DNA of 64,000 nt, taken from Bradyrhizobium sp. CER78. Its GTDB lineage: Bacteria; Pseudomonadota; Alphaproteobacteria; Rhizobiales; Xanthobacteraceae. Location: contig NZ_JARVWP010000025.1 in NCBI RefSeq assembly GCF_029846235.1, positions 17,683 to 81,682 of the forward strand. The letters are read 5' to 3'. The notes below the pieces were generated by a model. The model worked only from the letters and a program-made list of their open reading frames with translations, did not search any database and was not told where the DNA came from. Of this stretch, positions 52,482 to 61,253 are shown in pieces (position 1 is the stretch's first letter; each line of letters opens with the position of its first letter). A program made the position numbers and the translations under genes.

Positions 52482-53058
52482 TCACGCCGGCAGTTCGTAG
52501 CCGACTTCGCTTTCGATCTCGATCGTCTTCTGCACCGCCGGCCGCGCCATCATCCTGTCGTAATGTGCGGTGAGGTGAGGGAACGTCTCCGGCGGCAACT
52601 TCAGCGAATTGGCAAGCCGCCAGTACAGGCGGAACAGATGGATGTCGGCGATCGAGTAGCTGCCGATCACCCAGCCATTCCCGAGGCGGCGGTCTGCGAT
52701 GCCCCAGACTTGCTTCGCATAATCGAGCCCGCGCCCGCGCTGGATGTAGCGTGGACGCGATGAAGGACATCCACGACAGCGCCTGTGCCTCGGCTTCCAG
52801 ATCGTCGCGCGGCAGCAGCTTTGCCTCGGGAAAGCGCCTAGCAAGATAGAACAGGATCGCCGCGACTTCGGTCAGCGGCCGGCCGTCGATCACGAGCGTC
52901 GGGACCTTGCCCTCCGGATTGATCGCAAGATAATCGGGCGCCTGCATGTCGTTGCGCTTGAACGACATCGGCCGGGCCTCGAAGCCGATACCGATCTCGT
53001 GCAGGGCGATATGGACGGCCATCGAGCTTGCGCCCGGTGCGAAGTACAGCGTGAACAT
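52482..53058 (-). pseudogene. Frameshifted glutathione S-transferase
   Basis: The N-terminal half reads in one frame from ATG 53058 (FTLYFAPGASSMAVHIALHE, NPEGKVPTLVIDGRPLTEVA) to about 52750. The C-terminal half continues in another frame (RGLDYAKQVWGIADRRLGNG, WVIGSYSIADIHLFRLYWRL) to 52482. The shift occurs in a GCGCGGGCGCGGGC run and is consistent with one extra base. Together the halves make a normal-length GST. It may be a true mutation or a base-call error in the homopolymeric GC tract. Confidence 0.78.
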
Positions 53059-53148
53059 GGCGGCCCGCTCCCGGCTTTCTCCGCTGCCGAGGCTGGACGC
53101 CGCGAAGGCCTGACGCAAGCGGGATCTTGGATTCGTTAGGCCCATCAC

Positions 53149-53283
53149 CGTCACCCTGAGGAGGCCGCGGAGCGGCCGTCTCGAAGGGTCGACGGCCACC
53201 AGCCGGGCCGTTCATCCTTCGAAACGCGCTGCGCGCTCCTCAGAGTCCGACTCATAACGCGCTTCGCGCACCTCAGGATGACG
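53149..53283. repeat. Palindromic repeat, GTCACCCTGAGG family
   Basis: Begins CGTCACCCTGAGGAGGCCGC and ends CACCTCAGGATGACGGG, with GAAGGGTCGACGGCCACC inside. It lies between the GST pseudogene and pobA. Confidence 0.8.
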
Positions 53284-53307
53284 GGTCCCGAAGGAGTCGT
53301 CTCCTCG

Positions 53308-54477
53308 CTAGAACGGCAGCCCCACATAGTTCTCCGACAGCGAGGTCGACGCCGCCTTCGAGCTGACGAGGTAGTCGAGCTCGGCGATCTGGATGCGCGC
53401 TGCGAATTCGCCCTCGTCGGGGAATTTGTGCAACATCGAGGTCATCCACCAGGAGAAGCGCACCGCCTTCCAGACCCGCGCCAGCGCCCTGGCCGAATAA
53501 CCGTCGAGGCCGGCCGAGGATTTCTCGTCGTAATATTCGCGCAGCGCCTGCGACAGATAATGCACATCGCTGGCCGCGAGGTTGAGGCCCTTGGCGCCGG
53601 TCGGCGGCACGATGTGCGAGGCGTCGCCGGCCAGGAACATGCGGCCGAACCGCATCGGCTCGGCGACGAAGCTGCGCAGCGGCGCGATGCTCTTTTCGAT
53701 CGAGGGGCCGGTGACGATCTCGTCGGCGGCCTTCTGGTCGAGCCGCCGCTTCAATTCATCCCAGAACCGCTCGTCCGACCATTGATCGACATGATCGTCG
53801 AGCGGGCACTGCACATAGTAGCGACTGCGATGGGTCGAGCGCATCGTGCAGAGCGCAAAGCCGCGTTCGTGGTTGTTGTAGATCAGCTCCGGCGAGACCG
53901 GCGGCGTCTCCGAGAGGATGCCGAACCAGCCGAACGGGTACACCCGCTCGTAGCTGGTAATCGCCGATGCCGGCACGCTGGCCCGGCTGATGCCGTGGAA
54001 GCCGTCGCAACCGGCGATGAAATCGCAGGCGATTTCGTGGGTGACACCGTCCTTGACGTAGCTGACGCGCGGATGATCGGTGTCGAAATCATGCGGCTTG
54101 ACGTCGGCGGCGGAGTAGACCGAGGTCAGGCTGGCCGCCTTGCGGGCGTTCATCAGGTCGAGCGTGACCTCGGTCTGGCCGTAGATCGTCACGGTCTTGC
54201 CGGTCGCCGCATGCATGTCGATGCGGTGCCGCGCGCCGCCGAACGCCAGCTCGACGCCGTGATGGACCAGGCCTTCCTGGTGCAGGCGGGCGCCTGCGCC
54301 GACGCTCTCGAGCAGCGACACCGTGCCTTCCTCGAGCAGGCCGGCGCGAATCCGCCCCAGCACGTATTCCGGGGTCTGCCGCTCGAGAACGACGTTGTCT
54401 ACGCCGAAAGTATGAAGTAGTTGCCCAAGCAACAGTCCGGCCGGACCTGCGCCTATGATTGCTACTTTTGTCCGCAA
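53308..54477 (-). CDS. pobA: 4-hydroxybenzoate 3-monooxygenase PobA
   Basis: A 389-residue flavoprotein hydroxylase that converts 4-hydroxybenzoate to protocatechuate with NADPH and O2. KVAIIGAGPAGLLLGQLL is the FAD motif; ERQTPEYVLGRIRAGLLE matches the family's substrate region. GDASHIVPPTGAKGLNLA is the second FAD motif (GD). It starts at TTG 54477, where GGAGGAG lies about 8 bp upstream; the longer frame is not needed. It is divergent from the TRAP binding-protein gene, so the two likely share control. Confidence 0.92.
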   Translation of the reverse strand: MRTKVAIIGAGPAGLLLGQLLHTFGVDNVVLERQTPEYVLGRIRAGLLEEGTVSLLESVGAGARLHQEGLVHHGVELAFGGARHRIDMHAATGKTVTIYGQTEVTLDLMNARKAASLTSVYSAADVKPHDFDTDHPRVSYVKDGVTHEIACDFIAGCDGFHGISRASVPASAITSYERVYPFGWFGILSETPPVSPELIYNNHERGFALCTMRSTHRSRYYVQCPLDDHVDQWSDERFWDELKRRLDQKAADEIVTGPSIEKSIAPLRSFVAEPMRFGRMFLAGDASHIVPPTGAKGLNLAASDVHYLSQALREYYDEKSSAGLDGYSARALARVWKAVRFSWWMTSMLHKFPDEGEFAARIQIAELDYLVSSKAASTSLSENYVGLPF

Positions 54478-54540
54478 TACCTGCTCCTCCCGATCGGATA
54501 GGCTTGAGCCGGGCGCCCGCGCCGGGGCGGCCACCGTCAA

Positions 54541-54579
54541 CTTGCCATGGCAACTATATCATATAACAGGTTTGGCAAG
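54541..54579. promoter_or_regulatory. Nested palindromes between pobA and the TRAP gene
   Basis: CTTGCCATGGCAA contains a perfect TTGCCATGGCAA palindrome, and TATATCATATA (54555-54565) is a second perfect one; TGGCAAG at 54573 pairs with CTTGCCA at 54541. The cluster lies 64 bp upstream of pobA and looks like a compound regulator site. Confidence 0.6.
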
Positions 54580-54682
54580 GCCGATTTGCCGCGGAAAGCT
54601 TTCGCCGCAGCGCAAGATGCTGGAGGGGCCGGGTGCGACGAGGCGTCCGCGCAGCGGATTTCGTCTTGAATATTCGCGCGAA

Positions 54683-54702
54683 TTAGATAACATGTTAAGT
54701 AA
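54683..54702. promoter_or_regulatory. Candidate operator before the TRAP gene
   Basis: TTAGATAACATGTTAAGTAA holds the perfect TAACATGTTA palindrome and outer TTA/TAA. It is 46 bp upstream of the binding-protein ATG, in the position expected for a repressor. No regulator gene adjoins it. Confidence 0.5.
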
Positions 54703-54747
54703 TGAGACCGGGCACAAAGCCCGCCGTCCTGGAGAGGAGGAGACGTG

Positions 54748-55782
54748 ATGAGGAAGAGTTTGTTGGCGCTGCTGATGGCAGCCGCCACCGTGCCGGCCGC
54801 AGTCCCTGCCATTGGACCTGCCTTGGCGCAGGACAAGACCGTCAATCTCAAAGTGTCGCTCTGGGTCCCGCCGGCGCATCCGCTGGTGCCGGCGACGCAG
54901 GCCTGGGCCGCCGACATCGAGAAGGCGTCGGGCGGCACCATCAAGGTCACCGTGTTTCCGTCCGAGCAGCTCGGCAAGGCGTTCGACCATTACGACATGG
55001 CGCGCGACGGCATCGCCGACGTCACCTATGTCAATCCCGGCTATCAGCCCGGCCGCTTCCCGATCGCAGCCGCCGGCCAGCTGCCGTTCGTGTTCTCGGA
55101 CGGCAAGAAGGGCACGCTGGCGCTGAACGAGTGGTACCACAAATACGCGCCGACCGAGATGAAGGACACCAAGCTCTGCTTCGCCTTCATCCACGATCCG
55201 GGCGCGCTGCACGGCAAGAAGAAGATCGTGCTGCCGAGCGATCTCTCCGGCGTCAAGGTGCGGCCGGCGCAGAGCACGATCGGCGAGATGGTCAAGATGT
55301 TCGGCGGCACCAATGTGCAGGCGTCCGCGCCGGAATCGCGCGACGCGATCGAGCGCGGCGTGGCCGACGAGATCACCTTCCCCTGGGGCTCGATCTTCCT
55401 GTTCGGCATCGACAAGGTGGTGAAGTACCACATGGACGTGCCGCTCTACACGACCGTGTTCACCTACAACATGAACCTCGCCAAATATAATTCGATGTCG
55501 GACGCCCAGAAGAAGGTGATCGACGATCACTGCTCGCCGGAATGGGCGTCCAAGGTCACCGACCCCTGGACCGATTTCGAAGCCAACGGCCGCACCAAGA
55601 TGAAGGCGCTGCAAGGCCACGAGGTCTATCCGCTGACGCCTGATCAGCTCGCCGAATGGAAGAAGGCGGTCAAGCCGCTGCGCGACAGCTGGGCCGAGGC
55701 GGTGAAGAAGGCCGGCGGCGATGCGGAGAAGATCGAGGCCGATCTGCAGGCCACGCTGAAGAAGTACGAGGCGGGGATCTGA
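54748..55782 (+). CDS. TRAP transporter substrate-binding protein (TarP-like)
   Basis: A 344-residue periplasmic binding protein with a signal peptide to about residue 28 (GPALAQ/DKTV). DctP-fold motifs include LKVSLWVPPAHPLVPATQAW, DMARDGIADVTYVNPGYQPG and AESRDAIERGVADEITFPW-like segments (in part). It is closest in arrangement to TarP of Rhodopseudomonas, which binds p-coumarate and related aromatics. GAGGAGG precedes the ATG. Membrane genes follow at 55950 and 56537. Confidence 0.87.
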   Translation: MRKSLLALLMAAATVPAAVPAIGPALAQDKTVNLKVSLWVPPAHPLVPATQAWAADIEKASGGTIKVTVFPSEQLGKAFDHYDMARDGIADVTYVNPGYQPGRFPIAAAGQLPFVFSDGKKGTLALNEWYHKYAPTEMKDTKLCFAFIHDPGALHGKKKIVLPSDLSGVKVRPAQSTIGEMVKMFGGTNVQASAPESRDAIERGVADEITFPWGSIFLFGIDKVVKYHMDVPLYTTVFTYNMNLAKYNSMSDAQKKVIDDHCSPEWASKVTDPWTDFEANGRTKMKALQGHEVYPLTPDQLAEWKKAVKPLRDSWAEAVKKAGGDAEKIEADLQATLKKYEAGI

Positions 55783-55798
55783 TCGCGTTCCCCCTTCA

Positions 55799-55931
55799 CC
55801 TCTCCCGCTTGCGGGGAGAGGTCGGATCGCCCCTTGGGCGATCCGGGTGAGGGGGTACCGGTCTCTTCACTCGCACCAGTTTCGCGGATAGCCCCCCTCA
55901 CCCCAACCCTCTCCCCGCAGGCGGGGAGAGG
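55799..55931. repeat. Composite repeat, CCTCTCCC/GGGAGAGG family
   Basis: Begins CCTCTCCCGCTTGCGGGGAG and ends CTCTCCCCGCAGGCGGGGAG with an inner GATCCGGGTGAGGGG; two hairpins. It sits inside the TRAP operon between the P and Q genes, as a repeat also does inside the 62-kb run. Confidence 0.8.
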
Positions 55932-55949
55932 AAGCTCATCGAGCAGCGT

Positions 55950-56516
55950 ATGACGCAATCTGCCGAAGTCTCTCAAGACGGCGCGATCACCGGTCCACCC
56001 GAACCGGCGCGCAAGAATTTCATGGACCGCTTCATCGATTCGATCGAATGGGTGGCGGCCTTTTTCGTCGGCGTCGTCGCGCTCAACACCTTCACCGCGG
56101 TGTTCATGCGCAAATTCTTCGCGGTGACGATCCCCGACTATTACAATTTCGGCCAGTTCCTGCTCGGCATCCTGATCTTCTGGGGCATTGCGGCGACCAG
56201 CTATCGCGGCACCCACATCACCGTGGATCTGGTCTGGGCCAACGCCACGCCGCGCTATCAGCGCTGGATCGATATCTTCGCGACGCTGGTGCTGCTGTTC
56301 GTGGTGAGCGTGCAGACCTACACGCTGGTCGACAAGGTGATCGACACCAAGAACAGCCACATCGTCACGATGGATCTCGGCGTTCCGGTCTGGCCGTTCT
56401 TCCTGGTGTCGTGGATCGGCGACGTCTCCGCGGTGCTGCTGATCGCGATCCGGACCTATCGCCTGATCTTCCATCCGGAAGATATCCATGATGCCAAGAT
56501 CAAGACCGCGGAGTAG
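55950..56516 (+). CDS. TRAP transporter small permease (TarQ-like)
   Basis: A 188-residue membrane protein with four hydrophobic segments; the second/third turn carries the DctQ signature FGQFLLGILIFWGIAATSYR and the following GTHITVDLVW. A charged 40-residue N-terminal lead precedes the first TM. It partners the large permease downstream, 20 bp later, and should work in hydroxycinnamate uptake. Confidence 0.88.
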   Translation: MTQSAEVSQDGAITGPPEPARKNFMDRFIDSIEWVAAFFVGVVALNTFTAVFMRKFFAVTIPDYYNFGQFLLGILIFWGIAATSYRGTHITVDLVWANATPRYQRWIDIFATLVLLFVVSVQTYTLVDKVIDTKNSHIVTMDLGVPVWPFFLVSWIGDVSAVLLIAIRTYRLIFHPEDIHDAKIKTAE

Positions 56517-56536
56517 ACGGCCATGAGTCTGGAACC

Positions 56537-57853
56537 ATGAGTCTCGATTTGAGTCCCGAGGCCGTCGCCGTCATCGGCTTCGTCAGCCTGTTCGTGCTTA
56601 TGCTGCTGCGCGTTCCCGTCGGCATGGCGATGGGCCTCGTCGGCATCACCGGCTTCGGCTATCTCACCGGCTTTGCCCCGGCGCTCAAACTGGTCGGCCA
56701 GACCACCATGCGCACGGTAACGGACTATTCGTTCGGCGTGATCCCGATGTTCCTCTTGATGGGCGCCTTCGTGTCCGTCTCGGGCATCAGCCGCGAGCTG
56801 TTCCGCGCCGCCAACACCTTTGTCGGCCACTGGAAGGGCGGGCTCGGCATTGCAACCATCGCGGCCTGCGGTGGCTTTGCCGCGATCTCGGGCTCCTCGG
56901 TCGCGACCGCGGCGACCTTCTCGGCGGTCGCCTATCCCGAGATGCGCCGCTTCGGCTATCCGCAGTCGTTCGCCACCGGCGTGATCGCGGTCGGCGGCAC
57001 GCTCGGGGCGATGTTGCCGCCGTCTACCGTGCTCGCGGTGTACGGCATCATCACCCAGCAGGATATCGGCAAGCTGTTCATCGCAGGTGTGGTGCCGGGC
57101 CTGCTCGCGATCCTGATGCACATGATCACGATCGGCATCATCGGCGTGACGCGGCCGGGCTTCCTGCCGGCGGGAAAGAAGGCGTCGTGGCATGAGCGCT
57201 TCCTGGCCCTGCGCGACGTCTGGTCGCCGCTGCTGCTGTTCCTGTTCGTGATCGGCGGCCTCTATGGCGGCTTCTTCGTCCCGACCGAAGCGGGCGCGGT
57301 CGGCGCGGTCGGCGCCTTCATCATCGGTATCCTCCGCGGCAAGCTGACCAAGGACGGCATCCTGCAATCGCTGCTGCAGGCGACGCGTACCGCGGCTGCC
57401 GTGTTCACCGTGCTGATCGGCGCGCTGTGCTTCGGCTATTTCCTCACCATCACCCAGACGCCGCAGAACGTGACCGAGTTCCTCACCGGGCTCGGCATCG
57501 GCCCCTATGGCGTGCTGGCGCTGATCCTTCTGATGTATCTGGTGCTCGGCTGCCTGATGGACGCGATGGCGATGGTAATCCTGACTGTGCCGATCGTGTT
57601 CCCCGTCGTCACTTCGCTCGGCTTCGATCCGATCTGGTTCGGCATCATCATCGTGATGACGGTGGAGCTCGGCCTGATCCATCCGCCGGTCGGCATGAAC
57701 GTGTTCGTGATCAAGAGCGTGATCAAGGACGTCAACATGTCGACGATCTTCGTCGGCGTGCTGCCGTTCGTGATCACCGACCTGATCCGGCTGGTGATCC
57801 TGATCCTGTTCCCGCTGCTTGCCACCTGGTTGCCGCAGCGCATGATAGGCTAG
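56537..57853 (+). CDS. TRAP transporter large permease (TarM-like)
   Basis: A 438-residue DctM-family protein with about 12 membrane segments. Landmarks include GMAMGLVGITGFGYL, GGFAAISGSSVATAATFSAV (DctM family motif) and GGTLGAMLPPSTVLAVYGI. It forms the ion-coupled import unit with the small permease and the periplasmic binding protein. The DUF3237 gene begins 4 bp after its stop. Confidence 0.9.
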   Translation: MSLDLSPEAVAVIGFVSLFVLMLLRVPVGMAMGLVGITGFGYLTGFAPALKLVGQTTMRTVTDYSFGVIPMFLLMGAFVSVSGISRELFRAANTFVGHWKGGLGIATIAACGGFAAISGSSVATAATFSAVAYPEMRRFGYPQSFATGVIAVGGTLGAMLPPSTVLAVYGIITQQDIGKLFIAGVVPGLLAILMHMITIGIIGVTRPGFLPAGKKASWHERFLALRDVWSPLLLFLFVIGGLYGGFFVPTEAGAVGAVGAFIIGILRGKLTKDGILQSLLQATRTAAAVFTVLIGALCFGYFLTITQTPQNVTEFLTGLGIGPYGVLALILLMYLVLGCLMDAMAMVILTVPIVFPVVTSLGFDPIWFGIIIVMTVELGLIHPPVGMNVFVIKSVIKDVNMSTIFVGVLPFVITDLIRLVILILFPLLATWLPQRMIG

Positions 57854-57857
57854 ACCC

Positions 57858-58319
57858 ATGACGCCCGAGCTTCAGACCAGATACGTCTTCACCATCACCG
57901 CAAGGATCGCGGAAGTGACCTCCGCCGGCGACATCGGCACCGGCGTCCGCCGCATCATCCCGATCATCGGCGGCGAGGTGAAAGGCGAGGGGGTCAACGG
58001 CAAGGTGCTTGGCTTCGGCGCCGACTTCCAGATCATCCGGCCCAACGAGCTGATCGAGCTGGAGGCAAAATACGCGTTCGAGACAGACGACGGCGCTGTC
58101 GTCTATGTCGAGAACAAGGGCATCCGCTTCGGGCCGGTCGATTTGTTGCAAAAGCTCAAGCGCGGCGAACCGGTCGATCCGAAGCTGATCTATTTCCGCA
58201 CCGTGCCGAAATTCGAGACCGGCGCCGAAAAATACCGCTGGCTGATGCAGCACATCTTCATCGGCTCCGCCGCCCGCCACGCCGACCGCGTCGTGATCGA
58301 CGTGCATCAGGTGTTGTGA
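57858..58319 (+). CDS. DUF3237 family protein
   Basis: A 153-residue DUF3237 (UPF0311) protein: beta-barrel-like body with VRRIIPIIGGEVKGEGVNGK, GFGADFQIIRPNELIELEAK and YVENKGIRFGPVDLLQKLKR. Members often occur with aromatic or TRAP genes and lack a proved activity. It begins 4 bp after the large permease stop, so it is part of the TRAP transcript. Confidence 0.88.
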   Translation: MTPELQTRYVFTITARIAEVTSAGDIGTGVRRIIPIIGGEVKGEGVNGKVLGFGADFQIIRPNELIELEAKYAFETDDGAVVYVENKGIRFGPVDLLQKLKRGEPVDPKLIYFRTVPKFETGAEKYRWLMQHIFIGSAARHADRVVIDVHQVL

Positions 58320-58330
58320 GGCCCGGCTGC

Positions 58331-58473
58331 CATCCTCCCCCTCCATGAAATGCGAATCAAGGTGGGGTGACAGTCTCTCCATTCAGGCGCTGCCCGTGTT
58401 GAGAGATCACCTCACCCCGTCTCCCATTCCGCTACGCTTCATGTGAGCCGACCCTCCCCCTCCAGGGGAGGGT
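58331..58473. repeat. Composite repeat, CTCCCCCTCC family
   Basis: Has CCTCCCCCTCCATGAAATGC at the left, GTGGGGTGACAGTCTCTCC, inverted GAGATCACCTCACCC and CCTCCCCCTCCAGGGGAGGG at the right. Same design as 19.84 and 34.97 kb. It lies between DUF3237 and the 58.57-kb crotonase. Confidence 0.75.
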
Positions 58474-58526
58474 GAAAGATCTGCGGCACCCCGCACCGCC
58501 TGCGGGCCATATTGACTCCTGCGATG

Positions 58527-58547
58527 ATAGTTATAAAACATAACTAT
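58527..58547. promoter_or_regulatory. Perfect operator-like inverted repeat before crotonase B
   Basis: ATAGTTAT-AAAAC-ATAACTAT: 8-bp perfect arms with 5-bp spacer. It is 24 bp upstream of the crotonase ATG. TTGACT at 58512-58517 is a -35-like element, so the dyad overlaps the -10 area and can block transcription of the crotonase-ligase-SDR unit. Confidence 0.75.
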
Positions 58548-58570
58548 TCTAACCAGGAAACAATGACGCC

Positions 58571-59365
58571 ATGGGAAACGCTGCCGACGCAGGTGACGCC
58601 TCGCTGCTCAGGATCGAGACGCGGGGGGCGGTGCTGACGGTCGGGCTGAATCGGCCCGCCAAGCGCAATGCGCTGAATGACGGCATCATCCTGGCGCTGC
58701 GGGACTGCTTTTCTGCCATCCCTGAAGAAATCGGCGCGGTGGTCATCCACGGCGTCGGCGACCATTTCTCGTCCGGCCTCGATCTCTCCGAGCTGACCGA
58801 GCGCGACGCCACCGAGGGGCTGGTGCATTCCCAGATGTGGCACCGCGTGTTCGACCGCATCCAGTATTGCCGCGTCCCCGTCATCGCCGCGCTGAAGGGC
58901 GCTGTGATCGGCGGCGGGCTGGAGCTGGCCTGCGCCGCGCATATCCGCGTCGCCGAGCCGTCGGCCTATTTCGCGCTGCCGGAGGGCCAGCGCGGCATCT
59001 TCGTCGGCGGTGGCGGATCGGTGCGGTTGCCGCGCCTGATCGGGGTGCCGCGGATGGCGGACATGATGCTGACCGGCCGGGTCTATTCGGCGACCGAAGG
59101 CGCAGCCTACGGCTTCTCGCAATACCTCACCGAAGCTGACGGCGCGTTGCCGAAGGCGCTGGAACTGGCCGAGCGCGTCGCCGCCAACGCGCCGCTGACC
59201 AATTTCGCCGTGTTGCAGGCGCTGCCGATGATCGCCGAGGCCAATCCGCAGACCGGCCTCTTGATGGAATCGCTGATGGCGACGGTGGCGCAGAGCGACA
59301 AGGAAGCCAAGAAGCGGATCCGCGCCTTCCTGGATCGCAAGACCGCCAAGGTGAAGCCGACATGA
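58571..59365 (+). CDS. Crotonase/enoyl-CoA hydratase, copy B
   Basis: A 264-residue crotonase: VVIHGVGDHFSSGLDLSELT and ALKGAVIGGGLELACAAHIR are the two oxyanion-hole segments, and LPEGQRGIFVGGGGSVRLPR supplies the second Glu. It may act as hydratase or as a feruloyl-CoA hydratase-lyase; the associated SDR favours hydration followed by dehydrogenation. It overlaps the ligase start by 4 bp (ATGA), so translation is coupled. An operator dyad lies upstream. Confidence 0.88.
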   Translation: MGNAADAGDASLLRIETRGAVLTVGLNRPAKRNALNDGIILALRDCFSAIPEEIGAVVIHGVGDHFSSGLDLSELTERDATEGLVHSQMWHRVFDRIQYCRVPVIAALKGAVIGGGLELACAAHIRVAEPSAYFALPEGQRGIFVGGGGSVRLPRLIGVPRMADMMLTGRVYSATEGAAYGFSQYLTEADGALPKALELAERVAANAPLTNFAVLQALPMIAEANPQTGLLMESLMATVAQSDKEAKKRIRAFLDRKTAKVKPT

Positions 59366-61233
59366 GCACTACGTCGCCTGCGTCTACTGCGAGCGCGCAT
59401 CCGCTCCGCCCGATCTCGTTCGGCAATCCCGACGTCACCGTCGAGCGGCGCGACGACGGCACCATCTATCTTCGTCCCAAGCTCAGGCTCGCCGACTTTC
59501 CGGTTCGCCTCACCGACCGGCTGCATCACTGGGCGCAAGCCGAGCCAAACCGTGTGTTCATGGCCGAGCGTGCCGCTGGCGGCGGCTGGCGCCAGATCAC
59601 CTACGCGCAGCTGCGCGAGAGCACGCGGCGCATCGCCTCGGCGCTGATCGCGCGCGGTCTGTCGGCCGAGCGGCCGATCGTGATCCTGTCGGGCAATTCG
59701 ATCGATCATGCGCTGATCGCACTCGGCGCGCTCTATGCCGGCATTCCGTTCTGCCCGGTGTCGCCGGCCTATTCGCTGGTGTCGCGCGACTACGGCAAGC
59801 TCAGCTTCGTCATCAAGCTGCTGACACCGGGCCTCGTCTTCGTCGACGACGCCGACAAATTTGCCGATGCGCTGCGCGCCAATGTCGGACCCGATGTCGA
59901 GATCGCGGCAAGCCACGGGGCCGTGCCCGGCCGCCAGGTGACGCGGCTCGCCGATCTGATGGCAACGCCGGAAGACGGCGGCCTCGACGCGATCCATGCG
60001 GCCGTTGGTCCCGATACGATCGCGAAATTCCTGCTGACCTCGGGTTCGACCGGCAATCCCAAGGCCGTCATCAACACCCAGCGCATGATCTGCGCCAACC
60101 AGGTGATGCTGCGCGAGACGCTGGCCTTCCTGAAGGACGAGCCGCCTGTGATCGTCGACTGGCTGCCGTGGAATCACACCTTCGGCGGCAACCACAATGT
60201 CGGGCTGACGTTGTTCAACGGCGGCTCGATGTATCTCGACGAGGGCAAGCCGATGCCCGGCGGCATTGAGGAGACCGTGCGAAACCTGCGCGAGATTTCG
60301 CCGACGGTCTATTTCAACGTGCCCAAGGGCTATGAATCGCTGCTGCCCTATCTGCGCGACGACGCGGCCTTGAGAGCGAAATTCTTCCACCGGCTGCACG
60401 CGATGTTCTTCTCGGGTGCGGCGCTGTCGCCATTCATCTGGAACAGCCTCGATGCGCTCGCCGTGCAGGAAAAGGGCTATCGCGTGCCGATGCTGACCGG
60501 CCTCGGCGCCACCGAAACCTCGCCGTTCTTCATGTCGGTGCGGCCTGACACCAGCCGCTCCGGCCATGTCGGGCTTCCGGTGTCGGGCAATGATGCGAAG
60601 CTCGTGCCGAACAACGGCAAGCTCGAGGTGCGCGCCAAGGGCCCGAATGTGACGCCCGGCTACTGGCGGCAGCCGGAGCTGACGGCGAAAGCGTTCGACG
60701 AGGAAGGCTTCTACAAGTTCGGTGACGCGCTGAAGCCCGCGAATCCCGGTGATCTCGACGCCGGATTCGATTTCGACGGCCGCATCGCCGAGGATTTCAA
60801 GCTGGCGAGCGGCACCTGGGTCAGCGTCGGGCCGTTGCGCGCGCGCTTCGTCGGCACCTGCGCGCCGCTGGTGCGCGACGTCGTGATCGCGGGCCTCAAC
60901 CGCGACGAGCTCGCGGCGATCGTGATCCTCGATCTCGATGGCTGCCGCCTGATCAATCCGCAGCTTGCGGCGGGCGACATCGCAGCCGCTGCCAACGATC
61001 CGCTGGTGCGTGCCGCCTTCCGCGAACGCTTCGCGCGCGTCTTCGCCAGCGCCACCGGTTCGTCGAACCGGATCGCACGGGCGATCCTGCTCGACACGCC
61101 GCTGTCGATCGATCGCGGCGAGGTCACCGACAAGGGCTCGATCAACCAGCGCGCGGTGCTGGAGCATCGCACCGACATCATCGAAGCGCTCTATGCGCCG
61201 GTGCCGCCGGCATCGGTCATCACGTCAGTCTGA
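59362..61233 (+). CDS. Feruloyl-CoA synthase-like acid:CoA ligase, copy B
   Basis: A 623-residue ANL ligase parallel to copy A. Motifs: LLTSGSTGNPKAVINTQ (P-loop), DWLPWNHTFGGNHNVG, TGLGATETSPFFMSV and GPNVTPGYWRQPELT. Its ATG overlaps the crotonase stop by 4 bp. It activates cinnamate-type acids. By eye about half the residues match copy A, so this is an old duplication. Confidence 0.9.
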   Translation: MSTTSPASTASAHPLRPISFGNPDVTVERRDDGTIYLRPKLRLADFPVRLTDRLHHWAQAEPNRVFMAERAAGGGWRQITYAQLRESTRRIASALIARGLSAERPIVILSGNSIDHALIALGALYAGIPFCPVSPAYSLVSRDYGKLSFVIKLLTPGLVFVDDADKFADALRANVGPDVEIAASHGAVPGRQVTRLADLMATPEDGGLDAIHAAVGPDTIAKFLLTSGSTGNPKAVINTQRMICANQVMLRETLAFLKDEPPVIVDWLPWNHTFGGNHNVGLTLFNGGSMYLDEGKPMPGGIEETVRNLREISPTVYFNVPKGYESLLPYLRDDAALRAKFFHRLHAMFFSGAALSPFIWNSLDALAVQEKGYRVPMLTGLGATETSPFFMSVRPDTSRSGHVGLPVSGNDAKLVPNNGKLEVRAKGPNVTPGYWRQPELTAKAFDEEGFYKFGDALKPANPGDLDAGFDFDGRIAEDFKLASGTWVSVGPLRARFVGTCAPLVRDVVIAGLNRDELAAIVILDLDGCRLINPQLAAGDIAAAANDPLVRAAFRERFARVFASATGSSNRIARAILLDTPLSIDRGEVTDKGSINQRAVLEHRTDIIEALYAPVPPASVITSV

Positions 61234-61253
61234 ATATCGAAGAGGAGAATGCC

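Noticed and set aside
59107..61167. A long (686-codon) antisense frame across copy B ligase
   Set aside because: Typical third-position shadow of a high-GC gene; composition rich in Arg, Ala and His with no motifs, and the plus-strand ligase is fully conserved.
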